Below are positions 34,060 to 42,994 of a stretch of 64,000 nt of DNA, one piece after another. Location: contig JBMNJV010000003.1 in NCBI GenBank assembly GCA_050951845.1, forward strand, positions 1 to 64,000, read 5' to 3'. The stretch's first letter is position 1. Every line of letters starts with the position of its first letter. The notes under the pieces are model-generated. The model searched no databases, had not been told where the DNA came from, and saw only the letters and a program-made list of their open reading frames with translations. The translations under genes and the position numbers were made by a program. Origin of the DNA: UBA5436 sp050951845 (GTDB lineage: Bacteria > Bacillota > Clostridia > Saccharofermentanales > DTU023).

Positions 34060-34844
34060 AGGTCTTTTTCAGAGAACTTAAAAGCGGATTTAAAAGCTTT
34101 TCTATTTGGACTTTATCGATTGCTTTCTTTGTAGGGATTGTAATGCTAATGTTTCCTGAAATGTCCGGCAATATGGGTGCTTTGGACGAAAGCTTTGCCA
34201 ATATGGGTGGTTTCACGGATGCTTTCGGTCTTGATGTTTTGAAGATGACTACAGCTATGGGATTTTACGGTATTGAGAGCGGCAACATAGTCGGAATAGG
34301 CACTGCCATGTTTGCAGCGTTGCTGGGAATAAACTCTTTAGCTAAAGAGGAAGGCAAACATACTGCCGAGTTTTTAATTTCTCATCCGATAAAGCGTTCG
34401 CAAATTGTTACTGAAAAATTCTTGGCAGTATTATTTCAAATAATATTGATGAATTTTATTATTGCAGGGGTAGCGGTTTTATCTTTTCAATTAATAGGTG
34501 AAGAGATACACATGGAGCAATTTATAAAACTTCATCTCTCTACCGTCTTCATGAATATTCAGCTTGCATCTGTTAGTTTTATGATATCAGCATTCTTAAA
34601 AGGCGGAGGTGCAGGCATAGGCTTAGGATTGGCGTTATTTATGTATTTCCTGGGAATTATTGCAAATATTACAGATGTGGCAAAGGATTTAAAATATATT
34701 ACACCATTCAAATATGCAGAAGCAGCTCAGATTTTTTCGGAAAATAAATTACTATGGGATTTAATAGGAATAGGAATGACAGTAAGTATGATCTGTATTT
34801 TCATTGCCTATTGGAAATTCACAAGAAAGGACATAGCAGTTTAA
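34056..34844 (+). CDS. ABC transporter permease (ABC-2 type)
   Basis: Protein of 262 residues with six hydrophobic helices (about 16-36, 85-105, 130-150, 168-188, 195-215 and 238-256). The first cytoplasmic loop carries LAKEEGKHTAEFLISHPIKR, which is characteristic of ABC-2 permeases. It is the membrane partner of the ATPase encoded upstream. The pair lacks a neighbouring regulator, so the substrate cannot be inferred. Confidence 0.88.
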   Translation: MKVFFRELKSGFKSFSIWTLSIAFFVGIVMLMFPEMSGNMGALDESFANMGGFTDAFGLDVLKMTTAMGFYGIESGNIVGIGTAMFAALLGINSLAKEEGKHTAEFLISHPIKRSQIVTEKFLAVLFQIILMNFIIAGVAVLSFQLIGEEIHMEQFIKLHLSTVFMNIQLASVSFMISAFLKGGGAGIGLGLALFMYFLGIIANITDVAKDLKYITPFKYAEAAQIFSENKLLWDLIGIGMTVSMICIFIAYWKFTRKDIAV

Positions 34845-34933
34845 ACAATTAAAAAATATAGAGGTTTCTATGAGATAGTGGGCCGTAACCTCACCGCTTA
34901 AAGTCTGAACAATTAAAATATATAGAGGTTTTT

Positions 34934-35389
34934 ATGAGAAAGAAAACGATCGTTAAAACCACCTTGCTCCAAGCTGATAAGAAAGTTGTGTACCAAAAGC
35001 TGAAAAGTTTGAAAACCCTGCAATATATTGCTGCACCGTATGCCAGGTTCATCCCGTTGCAAAATAACCAAAACATTGAATGGAAAGAAGGTTCGTCGTT
35101 TTCTTTTCGCTTTTATTTATTTGGCATAATTCCCTTTGGTATTCACACAATTAATGTTCTTTCATTCAACGAAGATACCGGTCTCAACACCAACGAGTAC
35201 AATAAATATGTTCCTGTTTGGAATCATCGGATTTATCTTGAATATGTCGATCAGAAAACGACACGCTATACAGATGAGGTAGAAATTGTGGCCGGGTGGA
35301 AGACACCATTCGTAGCTCTCTGGGCAAAAGCATTCTATACTCACCGACAACGAAAATGGCAGAAACTTCTATCGTATGTACATAGCTGA
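34934..35389 (+). CDS. SRPBCC-fold protein
   Basis: Protein of 151 residues. The pattern of N-terminal helix (LQADKKVVYQKLKSLKTLQ), beta strands with WKEGSSFSFRFYLFGIIPFG, then TNEYNKYVPVWNHRIYLEYV and a long C-terminal helix (FVALWAKAFYTHRQRKWQKL) is that of START/polyketide-cyclase-like (SRPBCC) proteins, which bind hydrophobic ligands. Exact role unknown. It follows the ABC pair after 89 bases, where a word AAAATATAGAGGTTT/TATGAGA is duplicated, giving each copy a ribosome-site-like AGAGG. Confidence 0.7.
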   Translation: MRKKTIVKTTLLQADKKVVYQKLKSLKTLQYIAAPYARFIPLQNNQNIEWKEGSSFSFRFYLFGIIPFGIHTINVLSFNEDTGLNTNEYNKYVPVWNHRIYLEYVDQKTTRYTDEVEIVAGWKTPFVALWAKAFYTHRQRKWQKLLSYVHS

Positions 35390-35531
35390 CCACATACAAT
35401 TTCATTTGATACAGAAAAACTTGATAAGATTGATATAATATCTGTGTAAGATGATCAAATATTGTAAGATGATTAAATGTCTTTCTGAGAGGGAATAAGA
35501 TTAAGAAAGAATATTTTGAAAGAGGACAACT

Positions 35532-36092
35532 ATGAAAGCTTTAATTATTGTAGATGAGCAAGTGGATTTTTGTGAAGGCGGAAGTCTTGCAGTCAATGGC
35601 GGTGCTGAAGTAGTTAAGAAAACTACGGAATTTTTAAAAGAGAATGCCGCTGATTATGATCTGATTCTTGCTACCCGCGACTGGCATTTACCGGACAACA
35701 GTAATGGCGGCCATATCAGTGATTCGCCGGATTATCTGGATACTTGGCCGGCACATTGTGTCCGTGAGACACCCGGTGCGGAATATCATGCGAACTTGGA
35801 TACCGATTTTATTCAAATCCATATTGTTAAAGGCATGGGGCGCCCCGATTATAGCGGATTCCAGGGTGAAGATTCAGAAAGCGGGAAGTCTCTTGATGAA
35901 ATTTTAAGAGAAAATGAAATATCTGAACTTGATATTATTGGCATTGCGGAAGATCATTGTGTGAGAGCCACTGCTCTCGATGGACTCACTTTGGGTTATC
36001 AGGTGCGGGTATTTAAAGATTTGACTGCACCGGTGACTCCGGGTTCAGGTGCACTTGAAGAGGTAGCAAGCAAGGGTGGCTTAATTATTTAA
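35532..36092 (+). CDS. pncA: Nicotinamidase / isochorismatase-family hydrolase
   Basis: Protein of 186 residues closely matching nicotinamidases: start MKALIIVDEQVDFCEGGSLA with catalytic Asp 8, Lys 100 (VKGMGR) and nucleophile Cys 143 (EDHCVRAT). The metal site residues Asp 50, His 52 (TRDWH) and His 61 are present. It converts nicotinamide to nicotinate and ammonia for NAD salvage and would activate pyrazinamide. AGAGG lies 9 bases upstream. Single gene. Confidence 0.9.
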   Translation: MKALIIVDEQVDFCEGGSLAVNGGAEVVKKTTEFLKENAADYDLILATRDWHLPDNSNGGHISDSPDYLDTWPAHCVRETPGAEYHANLDTDFIQIHIVKGMGRPDYSGFQGEDSESGKSLDEILRENEISELDIIGIAEDHCVRATALDGLTLGYQVRVFKDLTAPVTPGSGALEEVASKGGLII

Positions 36093-36125
36093 TCTTAATT
36101 ATTTAATCTTAATTATTTAATCGAA
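36075..36125. repeat. Triple ATTATTTAATCTTA repeat
   Basis: Three copies of the 14-base unit TTAATTATTTAATC begin in the last codons of pncA and continue past its stop. This is an AT-rich microsatellite. Confidence 0.7.
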
Positions 36126-36339
36126 TTATATTATTTTAATTAAATAATCTCTTATACGTTAAGCAATAGATTATATGAGGGAATAAGTCAACATACTCTT
36201 CAGTTTACAATCATTATAACCACAAGTTAATATTTTTAAACAATAGCCATAGAAAATATATCTGAGAAAAAATAGATTATAATCAACAATTAACATCATG
36301 GTGATAAAATAAACTTAAATTCTATGCAGGAGAACAAAA

Positions 36340-37044
36340 ATGAAATGTGTTGTGATAAACGGTACAGAACAAAAGGGATGTACCTATAATCTGAAAGAGT
36401 TGTTCCTTGATGAATTAAAACCAAAGCAACTTACAGAATTTTATTTTCCCGAAGATGCTCCGAACTATTGTACGGGATGTAAAACTTGTTTTGTTAAGAG
36501 TGAAACACTTTGTCCGCATTATCAAAAAGTCGATCCGATCTGGCAGGCTATGTTAGAGGCAGACTTAATTGTTTTTGCTTATCCTGTCTATGTTCTCAGA
36601 GCACCCGGTCATGTGAAAAGCTTTCTGGATCATTTAGGTGTTCATTGGTTTGCTCATCGTCCTGATCCGAGAATGTTTGATAAAACGGCGGTGATAATAA
36701 CGCAGAGTATAGGTGCGCCAAATAAATATGCACAAAAAGATGTGAAAACGAGTTTGAATTGGTTAGGTGTATCAAGGGTTAAAAAAATTGGTTTCGGTAT
36801 GATGGAAGGTGTTTTCTGGAATGAGATTTCAAAAGCGAGACGAGATAAATTTGAAAGAAAAATTCGTAAATTCGCCGGACAATTTCACAATATAAAACCG
36901 GCAAATCAGAGTTTGAGAATAAAATTTATTTTTCAGATGTGTAAGATGATGCAAACTTCACTTTCGAAAAAGACTCCTGAAGGGCAAGAGCTGAGCCCTG
37001 ATTTACAATATTGGATTGATCATGGCTGGGTTATTCGAAAATAA
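36340..37044 (+). CDS. Flavodoxin-fold NAD(P)H-dependent oxidoreductase
   Basis: Protein of 234 residues. The N-terminal FMN phosphate loop is INGTEQKGCTYNL. The Cys-containing segment YCTGCKTCFVKSETLCP (about 45-61) is typical of the WrbA/NADPH-dependent FMN reductase subgroup in clostridia, which has a CxxCxxC-type motif. FAYPVYVLRAPGHVKSFLDH contacts flavin. It probably reduces flavin, quinones or iron-sulphur partners. CAGGAG precedes the ATG. The next 300 bases are non-coding. Confidence 0.82.
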   Translation: MKCVVINGTEQKGCTYNLKELFLDELKPKQLTEFYFPEDAPNYCTGCKTCFVKSETLCPHYQKVDPIWQAMLEADLIVFAYPVYVLRAPGHVKSFLDHLGVHWFAHRPDPRMFDKTAVIITQSIGAPNKYAQKDVKTSLNWLGVSRVKKIGFGMMEGVFWNEISKARRDKFERKIRKFAGQFHNIKPANQSLRIKFIFQMCKMMQTSLSKKTPEGQELSPDLQYWIDHGWVIRK

Positions 37045-37348
37045 ACAATATATAGATAAAACGGTTTTGGGTAATTTGTGATATCCGATTAATTAGAATT
37101 TGCTGAAACGACGAAGAGTGAGCAGATTTCAGGGTTGAGGTGCCGGTTTCTGCTCAGAATTTGGAGCTGTGCAAATTCTGATTTGCTGAACACCAAAAAG
37201 TGAGCAGATTTCAGGGCTGAGACCTGGTAATATGACCCGGCGATTATCTGGTTTACGGGGAAGACCTTCAAACATGTGGGGCACATCATGAAAGGTGGTT
37301 TTCTGACTATTGTGTTCGTACATCGCTAAACTCTAAAAGCTTACGGTT
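37045..37348. repeat. Intergenic pair of 82-base repeats
   Basis: GTGAGCAGATTTCAGGG occurs at 37119 and 37201 (82 bases apart), each preceded by TTTGCTGAA and followed by TTGAG or CTGAG. Between them lies GCCGGTTTCTGCTCAGAATTTGG. No gene; open frames here are short and unsupported. Confidence 0.65.
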
Positions 37349-37849
37349 TTATTTTTTCAAGATTCTCTGTTTCATTTCAATTAATTTTGCACTATATTTG
37401 CTCGCGTGAATTATTCCCACGACCAAGGCAACAATAACAAATCCGTCGCAGAAACCTGCAACAAAATCAAACCCCTTTCCTGCTAATCCAAGTCTGTTTA
37501 AAACTATCCTCAGTATTGAAAAAATCAAAGCAAATACAAAAAGTCTGATCACTGTTCTGCTGAAGATATTTCTTTCCTCGTTACTATACTGTGCTGCTTG
37601 TAAGACAGAGTCTTTGACATCTGCATCCATTTTTTTGTCCTTCCTTTCTCCGTTTAAGATTTCTCTGAGATCAAGGTCATAGAATTCGGCTATTTCTATC
37701 AGAATGACAATGTCCGGCAAATTCCTGCCTGTTTCCCAACGTGAAACGGTTCTTCTTGCCACACTAAAAATTTCTGCGAAATTTTCCTGTGAGAGTCCTC
37801 TCTCATTACGTAATTCTTTTAAAAATTGTCCGATTTTCTTCAAGTCCAT
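37349..37849 (-). CDS. XRE-family transcriptional regulator with membrane tail
   Basis: Protein of 166 residues. Residues 1-60 form a Cro/C1-type helix-turn-helix (GLSQENFAEIFSVARRTVSR, WETGRNLPDI). A linker follows, then two hydrophobic segments (about 103-120 and 128-150). This HTH-plus-membrane layout is common for clostridial regulators that sense membrane or envelope state. GGGAGG lies 6 bases before the ATG on the minus strand. Divergent from the CPBP gene at 38097, which it might control. Confidence 0.85.
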   Translation of the reverse strand: MDLKKIGQFLKELRNERGLSQENFAEIFSVARRTVSRWETGRNLPDIVILIEIAEFYDLDLREILNGERKDKKMDADVKDSVLQAAQYSNEERNIFSRTVIRLFVFALIFSILRIVLNRLGLAGKGFDFVAGFCDGFVIVALVVGIIHASKYSAKLIEMKQRILKK

Positions 37850-38096
37850 AAATGACCTCCCTGTATCTTATATTAGAAAGGTTTTTGGTATTCTGACAGG
37901 ACATAAAAGGACCGGAAGCAATTAATTTGTCTTGAGACATTGCATGTCCTCTGTCTGATGCCAGCTTTTGTCATGCCTGAATCAATTTTGTATCATTTAA
38001 TTTTCTCTATACTTTACTATACATTTTACATGGAGCATTCATTTTTGAAAATTACATTGTATATAATTAAGTTATTTAATAAGAGGAGCATAAACA

Positions 38097-38732
38097 ATGC
38101 GGAAGTTGATAAGAAACCCGGCGGTGATAGCACCGCCGGTAATCATCCTGTTGGGTTTTCTGATGGCACTGACAGCAAACACCTTGATTGGTGCCTGGGC
38201 ATTTATTCCCCTTGCACTGATGTATTGGATTTCGATTATCTGTGTAGTGAAACCGGACAAGGCGATTTTTTTTGAATTGATGAAAAAACCTGATGGTAGT
38301 TTGATGTGGCGATTCTTAGCTTATATTCCGGCGATGTTTACTTTGGTGGCTTTTGTCATGGGCCTGCAAGTTATTACAATAACACCGCTGCTCACAGCAT
38401 TGTCCGTGGTTTTTATCCTTGTGAATCCCATGCTGGAAGAACTGTTCTGGCGGGCGTGGTTGTTACCTCGACTACCATGGGGGCAGATTGCCAATATAGC
38501 TTATTCCACCTTGATGTTCACCCTCAGTCACTATTTTATGTGGGGTGTGTTTTCCGTCACTATTCGAAGTAGCATAATGCTCATGCCTCTTATTATTATG
38601 GGAATACTTTGGTCGATTTCCTTTCTTAAATCAGGCAGCCTGCGGCACTGTATCATTGCCCATGCTTTGGTTGACACTTTTAATTTGTCAGTTTGGGTAT
38701 TTCTCAACTTGTTTATTCCCCCGATGGTTTAA
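38097..38732 (+). CDS. CPBP family intramembrane metalloprotease
   Basis: Protein of 211 residues with about six membrane helices. The catalytic signatures of the CPBP (Rce1/Abi) family are present: EExxxR as EELFWR (114-119), His 145 in TLSHYF, and HALVDTFN (His 189, Asp 193, Asn 196). Such proteases process prenylated or signal proteins or give self-immunity to bacteriocins; no bacteriocin gene is adjacent. AGAGGAG lies just upstream of the ATG. Confidence 0.85.
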   Translation: MRKLIRNPAVIAPPVIILLGFLMALTANTLIGAWAFIPLALMYWISIICVVKPDKAIFFELMKKPDGSLMWRFLAYIPAMFTLVAFVMGLQVITITPLLTALSVVFILVNPMLEELFWRAWLLPRLPWGQIANIAYSTLMFTLSHYFMWGVFSVTIRSSIMLMPLIIMGILWSISFLKSGSLRHCIIAHALVDTFNLSVWVFLNLFIPPMV

Positions 38733-38901
38733 GCTGATTTAATGTTGAATTCAATCTATAATATAGTTCTTTTTCAGACTTTATGATATTCTCGCAATAT
38801 GTAATGAGATAGCTGAACAGTGTAACGATTTCTTAATGTCATCTTTTATTGTTTTCTTTAATACATTTTACAGATGGCTTTGAGTTGTGAGGGAGGAGCA
38901 A

Positions 38902-39423
38902 ATGAATCCGTTTCTAACGAGTAAAGTGAAAGAAAGATCCAGATCCAGAAAAATCTACCTTGGTTTTTGTGCTTTTATGGAGGTAGTCATGATTATGGCG
39001 ATAGTTGATCTCTTAAAAGACGGAAATTGGGGAGCTGCCTTATTAGGATTATTATTTATACTTGGCTTTGGCAGACCCATTGTTCGAGAAATAATAATGG
39101 AGAAGGATTTGAAAAATGCTAAAGAAATTGCCTCTTATTTGAATGGTATACCTTCAGAGTCAATAAAAATATCAGAAATTAATCAAAAAATCCGGATTGC
39201 TGATCCGGTAAAGCAAATAGATAGACTGCTTAAAAAAGGATATTTGACGAATATACATTTGGATTGGGAGAAAGATTTAGTGGTGCTTCTGGCACTGGGA
39301 AGCAGCAATCGATATGTAGAAATATCATGTCCGAATTGTGGAGCAAAAACAATAATTTTACAAGGACGTGTCAAAAAATGCGAATATTGTGGCGGCACTC
39401 TGCTCGGAAAGAAGTCGGAATAA
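38902..39423 (+). CDS. Membrane protein with C-terminal zinc ribbon
   Basis: The start is set at ATG 38902, because GGGAGGAG lies 5 bases before it; an upstream GTG is inside that site. The 173-residue product has two hydrophobic segments (about 20-40 and 46-62), a helical middle resembling a PCI/winged-helix-like linker (KISEINQKIRIADPVKQIDR) and a C-terminal zinc ribbon CPNCG-(x)15-CEYCG. Family not recognised. It may act with the zinc-ribbon/TPM type of membrane protein, but is not adjacent to that pair. Confidence 0.7.
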   Translation: MNPFLTSKVKERSRSRKIYLGFCAFMEVVMIMAIVDLLKDGNWGAALLGLLFILGFGRPIVREIIMEKDLKNAKEIASYLNGIPSESIKISEINQKIRIADPVKQIDRLLKKGYLTNIHLDWEKDLVVLLALGSSNRYVEISCPNCGAKTIILQGRVKKCEYCGGTLLGKKSE

Positions 39424-39427
39424 TAAT

Positions 39428-39475
39428 CAGAAATCGTAATTAGAAGTCATAATTAGAAGTTATAATTAGAAGTTA
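39428..39475. repeat. Triple ATAATTAGAAGT repeat in the nfo leader
   Basis: Three copies of TAATTAGAAGT(C/T)A, period about 15-16, immediately before the ribosome site of the endonuclease IV gene. Confidence 0.7.
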
Positions 39476-39488
39476 TTGGGGAGTTTAA

Positions 39489-40331
39489 ATGAAACAATAT
39501 ATTGGTGCCCACCTTTCTGTAGGTAAGGGATATGAAGATATGGTTGACAGAGCAGTTGCGCTGGGAGCAAATACATTTGCTTTCTTTCTGCGAAATCCGC
39601 GAGGCGGTTCGGCACGAGCACTTGATGTGGAAGATTTAGAAAAAGCTCGTGAAAAACTTGAAAATAATGAATTTGGTCCGCTCGTTGCCCATGCTCCTTA
39701 TACGATGAATCCTGCGGGGAGCAAAGAATCTGTTCTGGCATTTGCCGATCTTGCGATGAGTGAAGATTTGGATCGTCTGGAATATTTACCCGGCAGCTAT
39801 TATAATTTCCATCCCGGTTCACATGTAGGTCAGGGAATCGAAAAAGGGATTATCTTAATTTCAGATTATTTAAAAAGGATGCTTGATCGTCCTCTGAAAT
39901 CAACGGTTCTTTTAGAGACGATGGCCGGAAAAGGAACTGAAGTCGGGAGGAGTTTTGAAGAGCTTGCGACTATTATCCGAAATGTTGATCGTGACGAAAA
40001 TTTAGGCGTTTGCCTCGATACTTGCCATATTCACGAAGCAGGTTATGATTTGGAAAATATAGACGGGGTCCTGCAAGAATTTGATGAGGTGATCGGGCTT
40101 CAATATCTTAAAGCAATTCACTTAAACGATAGTAAAAATCCTCGTGGTGCCGGTAAAGACAGGCATGAATTACTTGGTGAGGGTGAAATAGGCTGGGATA
40201 CTATTATGAGTGTACTGACCCATCCGAAACTTCGACATTTACCTTTTGTTCTGGAAACACCCCAGAAAACGGAAAAAGGCTATGGTGATGAAATCGCCGA
40301 ACTCAGAGAACGCAGTTTTCACATAATCTGA
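39489..40331 (+). CDS. nfo: Deoxyribonuclease IV (AP endonuclease family 2)
   Basis: Protein of 280 residues, the normal length. Metal-ligand motifs of endonuclease IV are in order: GAHLSVGKGYEDMVDRAVAL, VAHAPYTMN, NFHPGSHVGQG, LLETMAGKGTEVG, GVCLDTCHIHEAGYD, HLNDSKNPRGAGKDRHELLG with GEGEIGWD, and FVLETP. It forms a TIM barrel with a trinuclear zinc site and cleaves 5-prime to abasic sites in base-excision repair. GGGGAG lies 7 bases before the ATG. Single gene. Confidence 0.95.
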   Translation: MKQYIGAHLSVGKGYEDMVDRAVALGANTFAFFLRNPRGGSARALDVEDLEKAREKLENNEFGPLVAHAPYTMNPAGSKESVLAFADLAMSEDLDRLEYLPGSYYNFHPGSHVGQGIEKGIILISDYLKRMLDRPLKSTVLLETMAGKGTEVGRSFEELATIIRNVDRDENLGVCLDTCHIHEAGYDLENIDGVLQEFDEVIGLQYLKAIHLNDSKNPRGAGKDRHELLGEGEIGWDTIMSVLTHPKLRHLPFVLETPQKTEKGYGDEIAELRERSFHII

Positions 40332-40578
40332 AATAATACTGTATGAAATAACTCATAAAATGATAACAAATAGTATAATCCTAATCGCAGGATGATCTTA
40401 GAGGTCCCTCAGCCAAATAACGACTGAGGTCCTACCCGATCGTAAATATTTTTTGGAATACCTGAATTATCTACACTTTTGAATAATTAAAAACACATAA
40501 AAAACATAATAAAATCCTTTTTTTGACAAATAAGCTGTCCATACTGAGGTCATAATCAAAATAAAGGAGAACATAATA
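40332..40578. other. Intergenic region with hairpin
   Basis: Contains CCTCAG-CCAAATAACGA-CTGAGG (about 40405-40428), a 6-bp stem without a T-run, and TTGACA at 40523-40528 about 50 bases before the next start. No gene. Confidence 0.45.
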
Positions 40579-41100
40579 ATGAAAAAAATATCTCAATTAC
40601 TAATTGTTGGAATATTGACTTTAACTATGGTTTTCAGTTTAGCGGAACCCGTAAAGGCTTTAAGCCAAACTGAACTTGTTGATCTTGTAGAAGAAGAAAT
40701 GACCGCGGAATATCTATATACTGAGTTATATAAAAAGTATCCGGAAAACCAATTATTTTCAAACTTAGCGGAATCGGAAAATAGACATTCAAATGCTTTA
40801 ATGAAAGTCATATCAAGGCTGGGTATGTCCACGGAAGATGCGAAGATTCAAGATGTTGAAATTCCTGAGACCAAAGAAGAGGCCTTAGAATTTGCCATGG
40901 CTTTTGAAAAAGAAGATATTGAAATGTTGGAAAATTTGCTTGAAAGTGTTGAAAATAACAGATTGGAAAGAGTTCTGAGAAATTTGTTAAAAGGTTCGAC
41001 ACAACATTATGAAACGCTTCAGAAAGCTCTTGAAGAAGGAATTGACAATCTGACTTGTAATGAAGGCAGAAGCGAACAAAACAAGAATCGGAATCGCTAA
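40579..41100 (+). CDS. Exported ferritin-like (DUF2202-type) protein
   Basis: Protein of 173 residues with a signal peptide (MKKISQLLIVGILTLTMVFS, cleavage near VKA). The mature part is a four-helix bundle with ferritin-like ligand patterns: EEEMTAEYLYTEL, ExxH in ESENRHSNAL, FEKEDIEMLENLL and GSTQHYETLQKAL. DUF2202 proteins are ferritin-like and probably bind a di-metal centre; the extracellular role is unknown. AAAGGAGAAC precedes the ATG. Confidence 0.82.
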   Translation: MKKISQLLIVGILTLTMVFSLAEPVKALSQTELVDLVEEEMTAEYLYTELYKKYPENQLFSNLAESENRHSNALMKVISRLGMSTEDAKIQDVEIPETKEEALEFAMAFEKEDIEMLENLLESVENNRLERVLRNLLKGSTQHYETLQKALEEGIDNLTCNEGRSEQNKNRNR

Positions 41101-41258
41101 TTCTTACTTTGGCAAGATCCGCATGAATTATGATTTCCCGGATATGCAATATAATTTACCGGATATGCAATGTGATTTACCGGATATGCAATATAAGAGA
41201 AAATACAAATAAGAAGAAACTGTTTTAAATCCGTAAAATTTGAAGCAGTTTTTTTCTT
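41101..41258. repeat. Triple CCGGATATGCAAT repeat and terminator-like hairpin
   Basis: CCGGATATGCAAT(A/G)T(A/G)ATTTA occurs three times with a period of 21 bases (starting about 41138). It is followed by AAACTGTTTTAAATCC...GAAGCAGTTTTTTTC, where AAACTG and CAGTTT pair and a T-run follows: a probable terminator for the ferritin-like gene at about 41217-41256. Confidence 0.65.
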
Positions 41259-41700
41259 GTGTCAAAAAAGCCGGCTCTGTGAATCGAAATCTGCAATGCA
41301 CCCACAGGACCGTAAATTTTGACATGACTGACTTGTTTTAAGGATGATCTGTGTCAAAAAAGCCGGCTCTGTGAATCGAAATCTGCAATGCACCCACAGG
41401 ACCGTAAATTTTGACATGACTGACTTGTTTTAAGGATGATCTGTGTCAAAAAAGCCGGCTCTGTGAATCGAAATCTGCAATGCACCCACAGGACCGTAAA
41501 TTTTGACATGACTGACTTGTTTTAAGGATGATCTGTGTCAAAAAAGCTGGCTCTGTGAACTGAAATCCGCAATGCACCCACAGGACCGTAATTTTTGACA
41601 TGACTGACTTGTTTTAAGGATGATCTGTGTCAAAAAAGCCGGCTCTGTGAACTGAAATCTGCAATGCACCCACAGGACCGTTAATTTTGCCATGACTGAC
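41259..41700. repeat. 92-bp tandem repeat array B
   Basis: Five units; GTCAAAAAAGC(C/T)GGCTCTG recurs at 41261, 41353, 41445, 41537 and 41629, exactly 92 bases apart, with very few differences. Inside each unit TGTCAAAA and TTTTGACA form a perfect 8-bp outer stem, and CTGTG pairs with CACAG inside. The spacing and internal order match arrays A and C. The first unit may be read from a terminator of the ferritin-like gene; the last ends about 150 bases before the corA start. Confidence 0.9.
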
Positions 41701-41851
41701 TTCTAGATTGGTATTTAGGTATTTGATCCCGGATCCTCTTGGTTTTAGCTCAAAACCTAAATTGAATTTTAGTTTTGACAATGCTACGATGATTTTAAGC
41801 TTATCAGGTGACAGTATGCGCTTGGAAGATCAATTTTGGGAAGGTAGCAGT

Positions 41852-42766
41852 ATGATTAATATTTATATTGATTGCAAAATGATCAGAGGCATGATTGAGC
41901 CGGATGAAAATGAGCAAAATGCGGATACTTTATGTGTCGGCAAAGCTGAGACCAGAGAACAAACCTTAAAGGAGTTCAGTGTTAGCGATGGGTCGAAAAT
42001 CAAGTACGAAAATACCTGCTTTGAAAGCCACAAGGATTTTGACTATCTTTATTTCCTCGTACCAAGTGAAGATTTAACAGATCCGAAGTCTGAACGAATT
42101 GAGATTTATCTTGCCGCAAAAATAATGCTTTTGTTTTATGAAGATAAGTCTCTTGTCGTTGAAACATGGCTCGAAAACATGCTGTCAGAAGATGAGAGAA
42201 CAGTTAGTTTGCAAAAGGCATTCCTCAGCCTTCTGAGTTTACTGAATACCCGGTATCTTGTTTATTTTGATCAGATCGAGGATAAAATTACCGATTTAGA
42301 GGACACTTTGGCCAATGAAGAAGACAAAGACTATGTCAGCGAAATCAGTGTATTGCGCAAACAGCTGCTGACTCTGAGGCGATATTATGAAAGTATGCTG
42401 GCTGTTATGGAAGATTTGGAGGAAAATCGTAACGGGTTACTTAATGATGATGATCTGCGTCTGCTCCACTTTCAGACTCAGAAAGCAGAACGCCTCTATC
42501 ATAACACGTTGAATCTTCGTGATTATTTAACTCAGGTAAGAGAGGCTTATCAGGCTCTTTTAGATATTGAAGCAAATAAGGTGATGAAACTGTTTACGGT
42601 GATTACCTCCATCTTCTTACCTCTTACTCTATTGGTGGGCTGGTATGGTATGAATTTGATGATGCCGGAGATAACTTTTCGCTATGCTTACCCTGTTGTC
42701 ATCTTAGTTTCAGTTACTATTGTCGTGGGATTAATCATCTACTTTAAACGTAATCGCTGGTTTTAG
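41852..42766 (+). CDS. corA: CorA-type magnesium transporter
   Basis: The start is best placed at ATG 41852 (MINIYIDCKMIRG) with AAGG 7 bases upstream. A longer frame from a TTG at 41708 has no ribosome site. The product has 304 residues. The N-terminal cytoplasmic domain is followed by long helices (ILEDTLANEEDKDY...; EISVLRKQLLTLRRYYESML) and two C-terminal membrane helices. The signature YGMNLMMPE lies between them (YGMN is the ion-selectivity loop). It imports Mg2+ (possibly Co2+/Ni2+) as a pentamer. No riboswitch seen in front. Confidence 0.9.
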   Translation: MINIYIDCKMIRGMIEPDENEQNADTLCVGKAETREQTLKEFSVSDGSKIKYENTCFESHKDFDYLYFLVPSEDLTDPKSERIEIYLAAKIMLLFYEDKSLVVETWLENMLSEDERTVSLQKAFLSLLSLLNTRYLVYFDQIEDKITDLEDTLANEEDKDYVSEISVLRKQLLTLRRYYESMLAVMEDLEENRNGLLNDDDLRLLHFQTQKAERLYHNTLNLRDYLTQVREAYQALLDIEANKVMKLFTVITSIFLPLTLLVGWYGMNLMMPEITFRYAYPVVILVSVTIVVGLIIYFKRNRWF

Positions 42767-42994
42767 TAACTTGCTATGTAAAAGTTAATTTGTTGCAGTA
42801 TGAAAGAAGTAATCATGACAAAAAGAAAGATGTATATTTGTCCCGGGCTATCCTGATCATTGCACGATTAACAGTTGGTGTTATTCTATTGTGGTGTGTG
42901 CCTGATACACCATAAAATTAAAAATCCTGACAGCCGGATCCGATTTATGCAGATCTTATTAGAGAAGGATATAAAAAGGAAGTGAATCCAGATT
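42767..42994. other. Intergenic region before the methyltransferase
   Basis: No gene supported. GTGTGTGCCTGATACAC is a small imperfect palindrome. AAAAGGAAGTG near 42975 is the probable ribosome site for the next gene. Confidence 0.4.

Noticed and set aside
41259..41700. CRISPR array
   Set aside because: The whole 92-base unit repeats with almost no variable spacer, and no cas gene is in the window.
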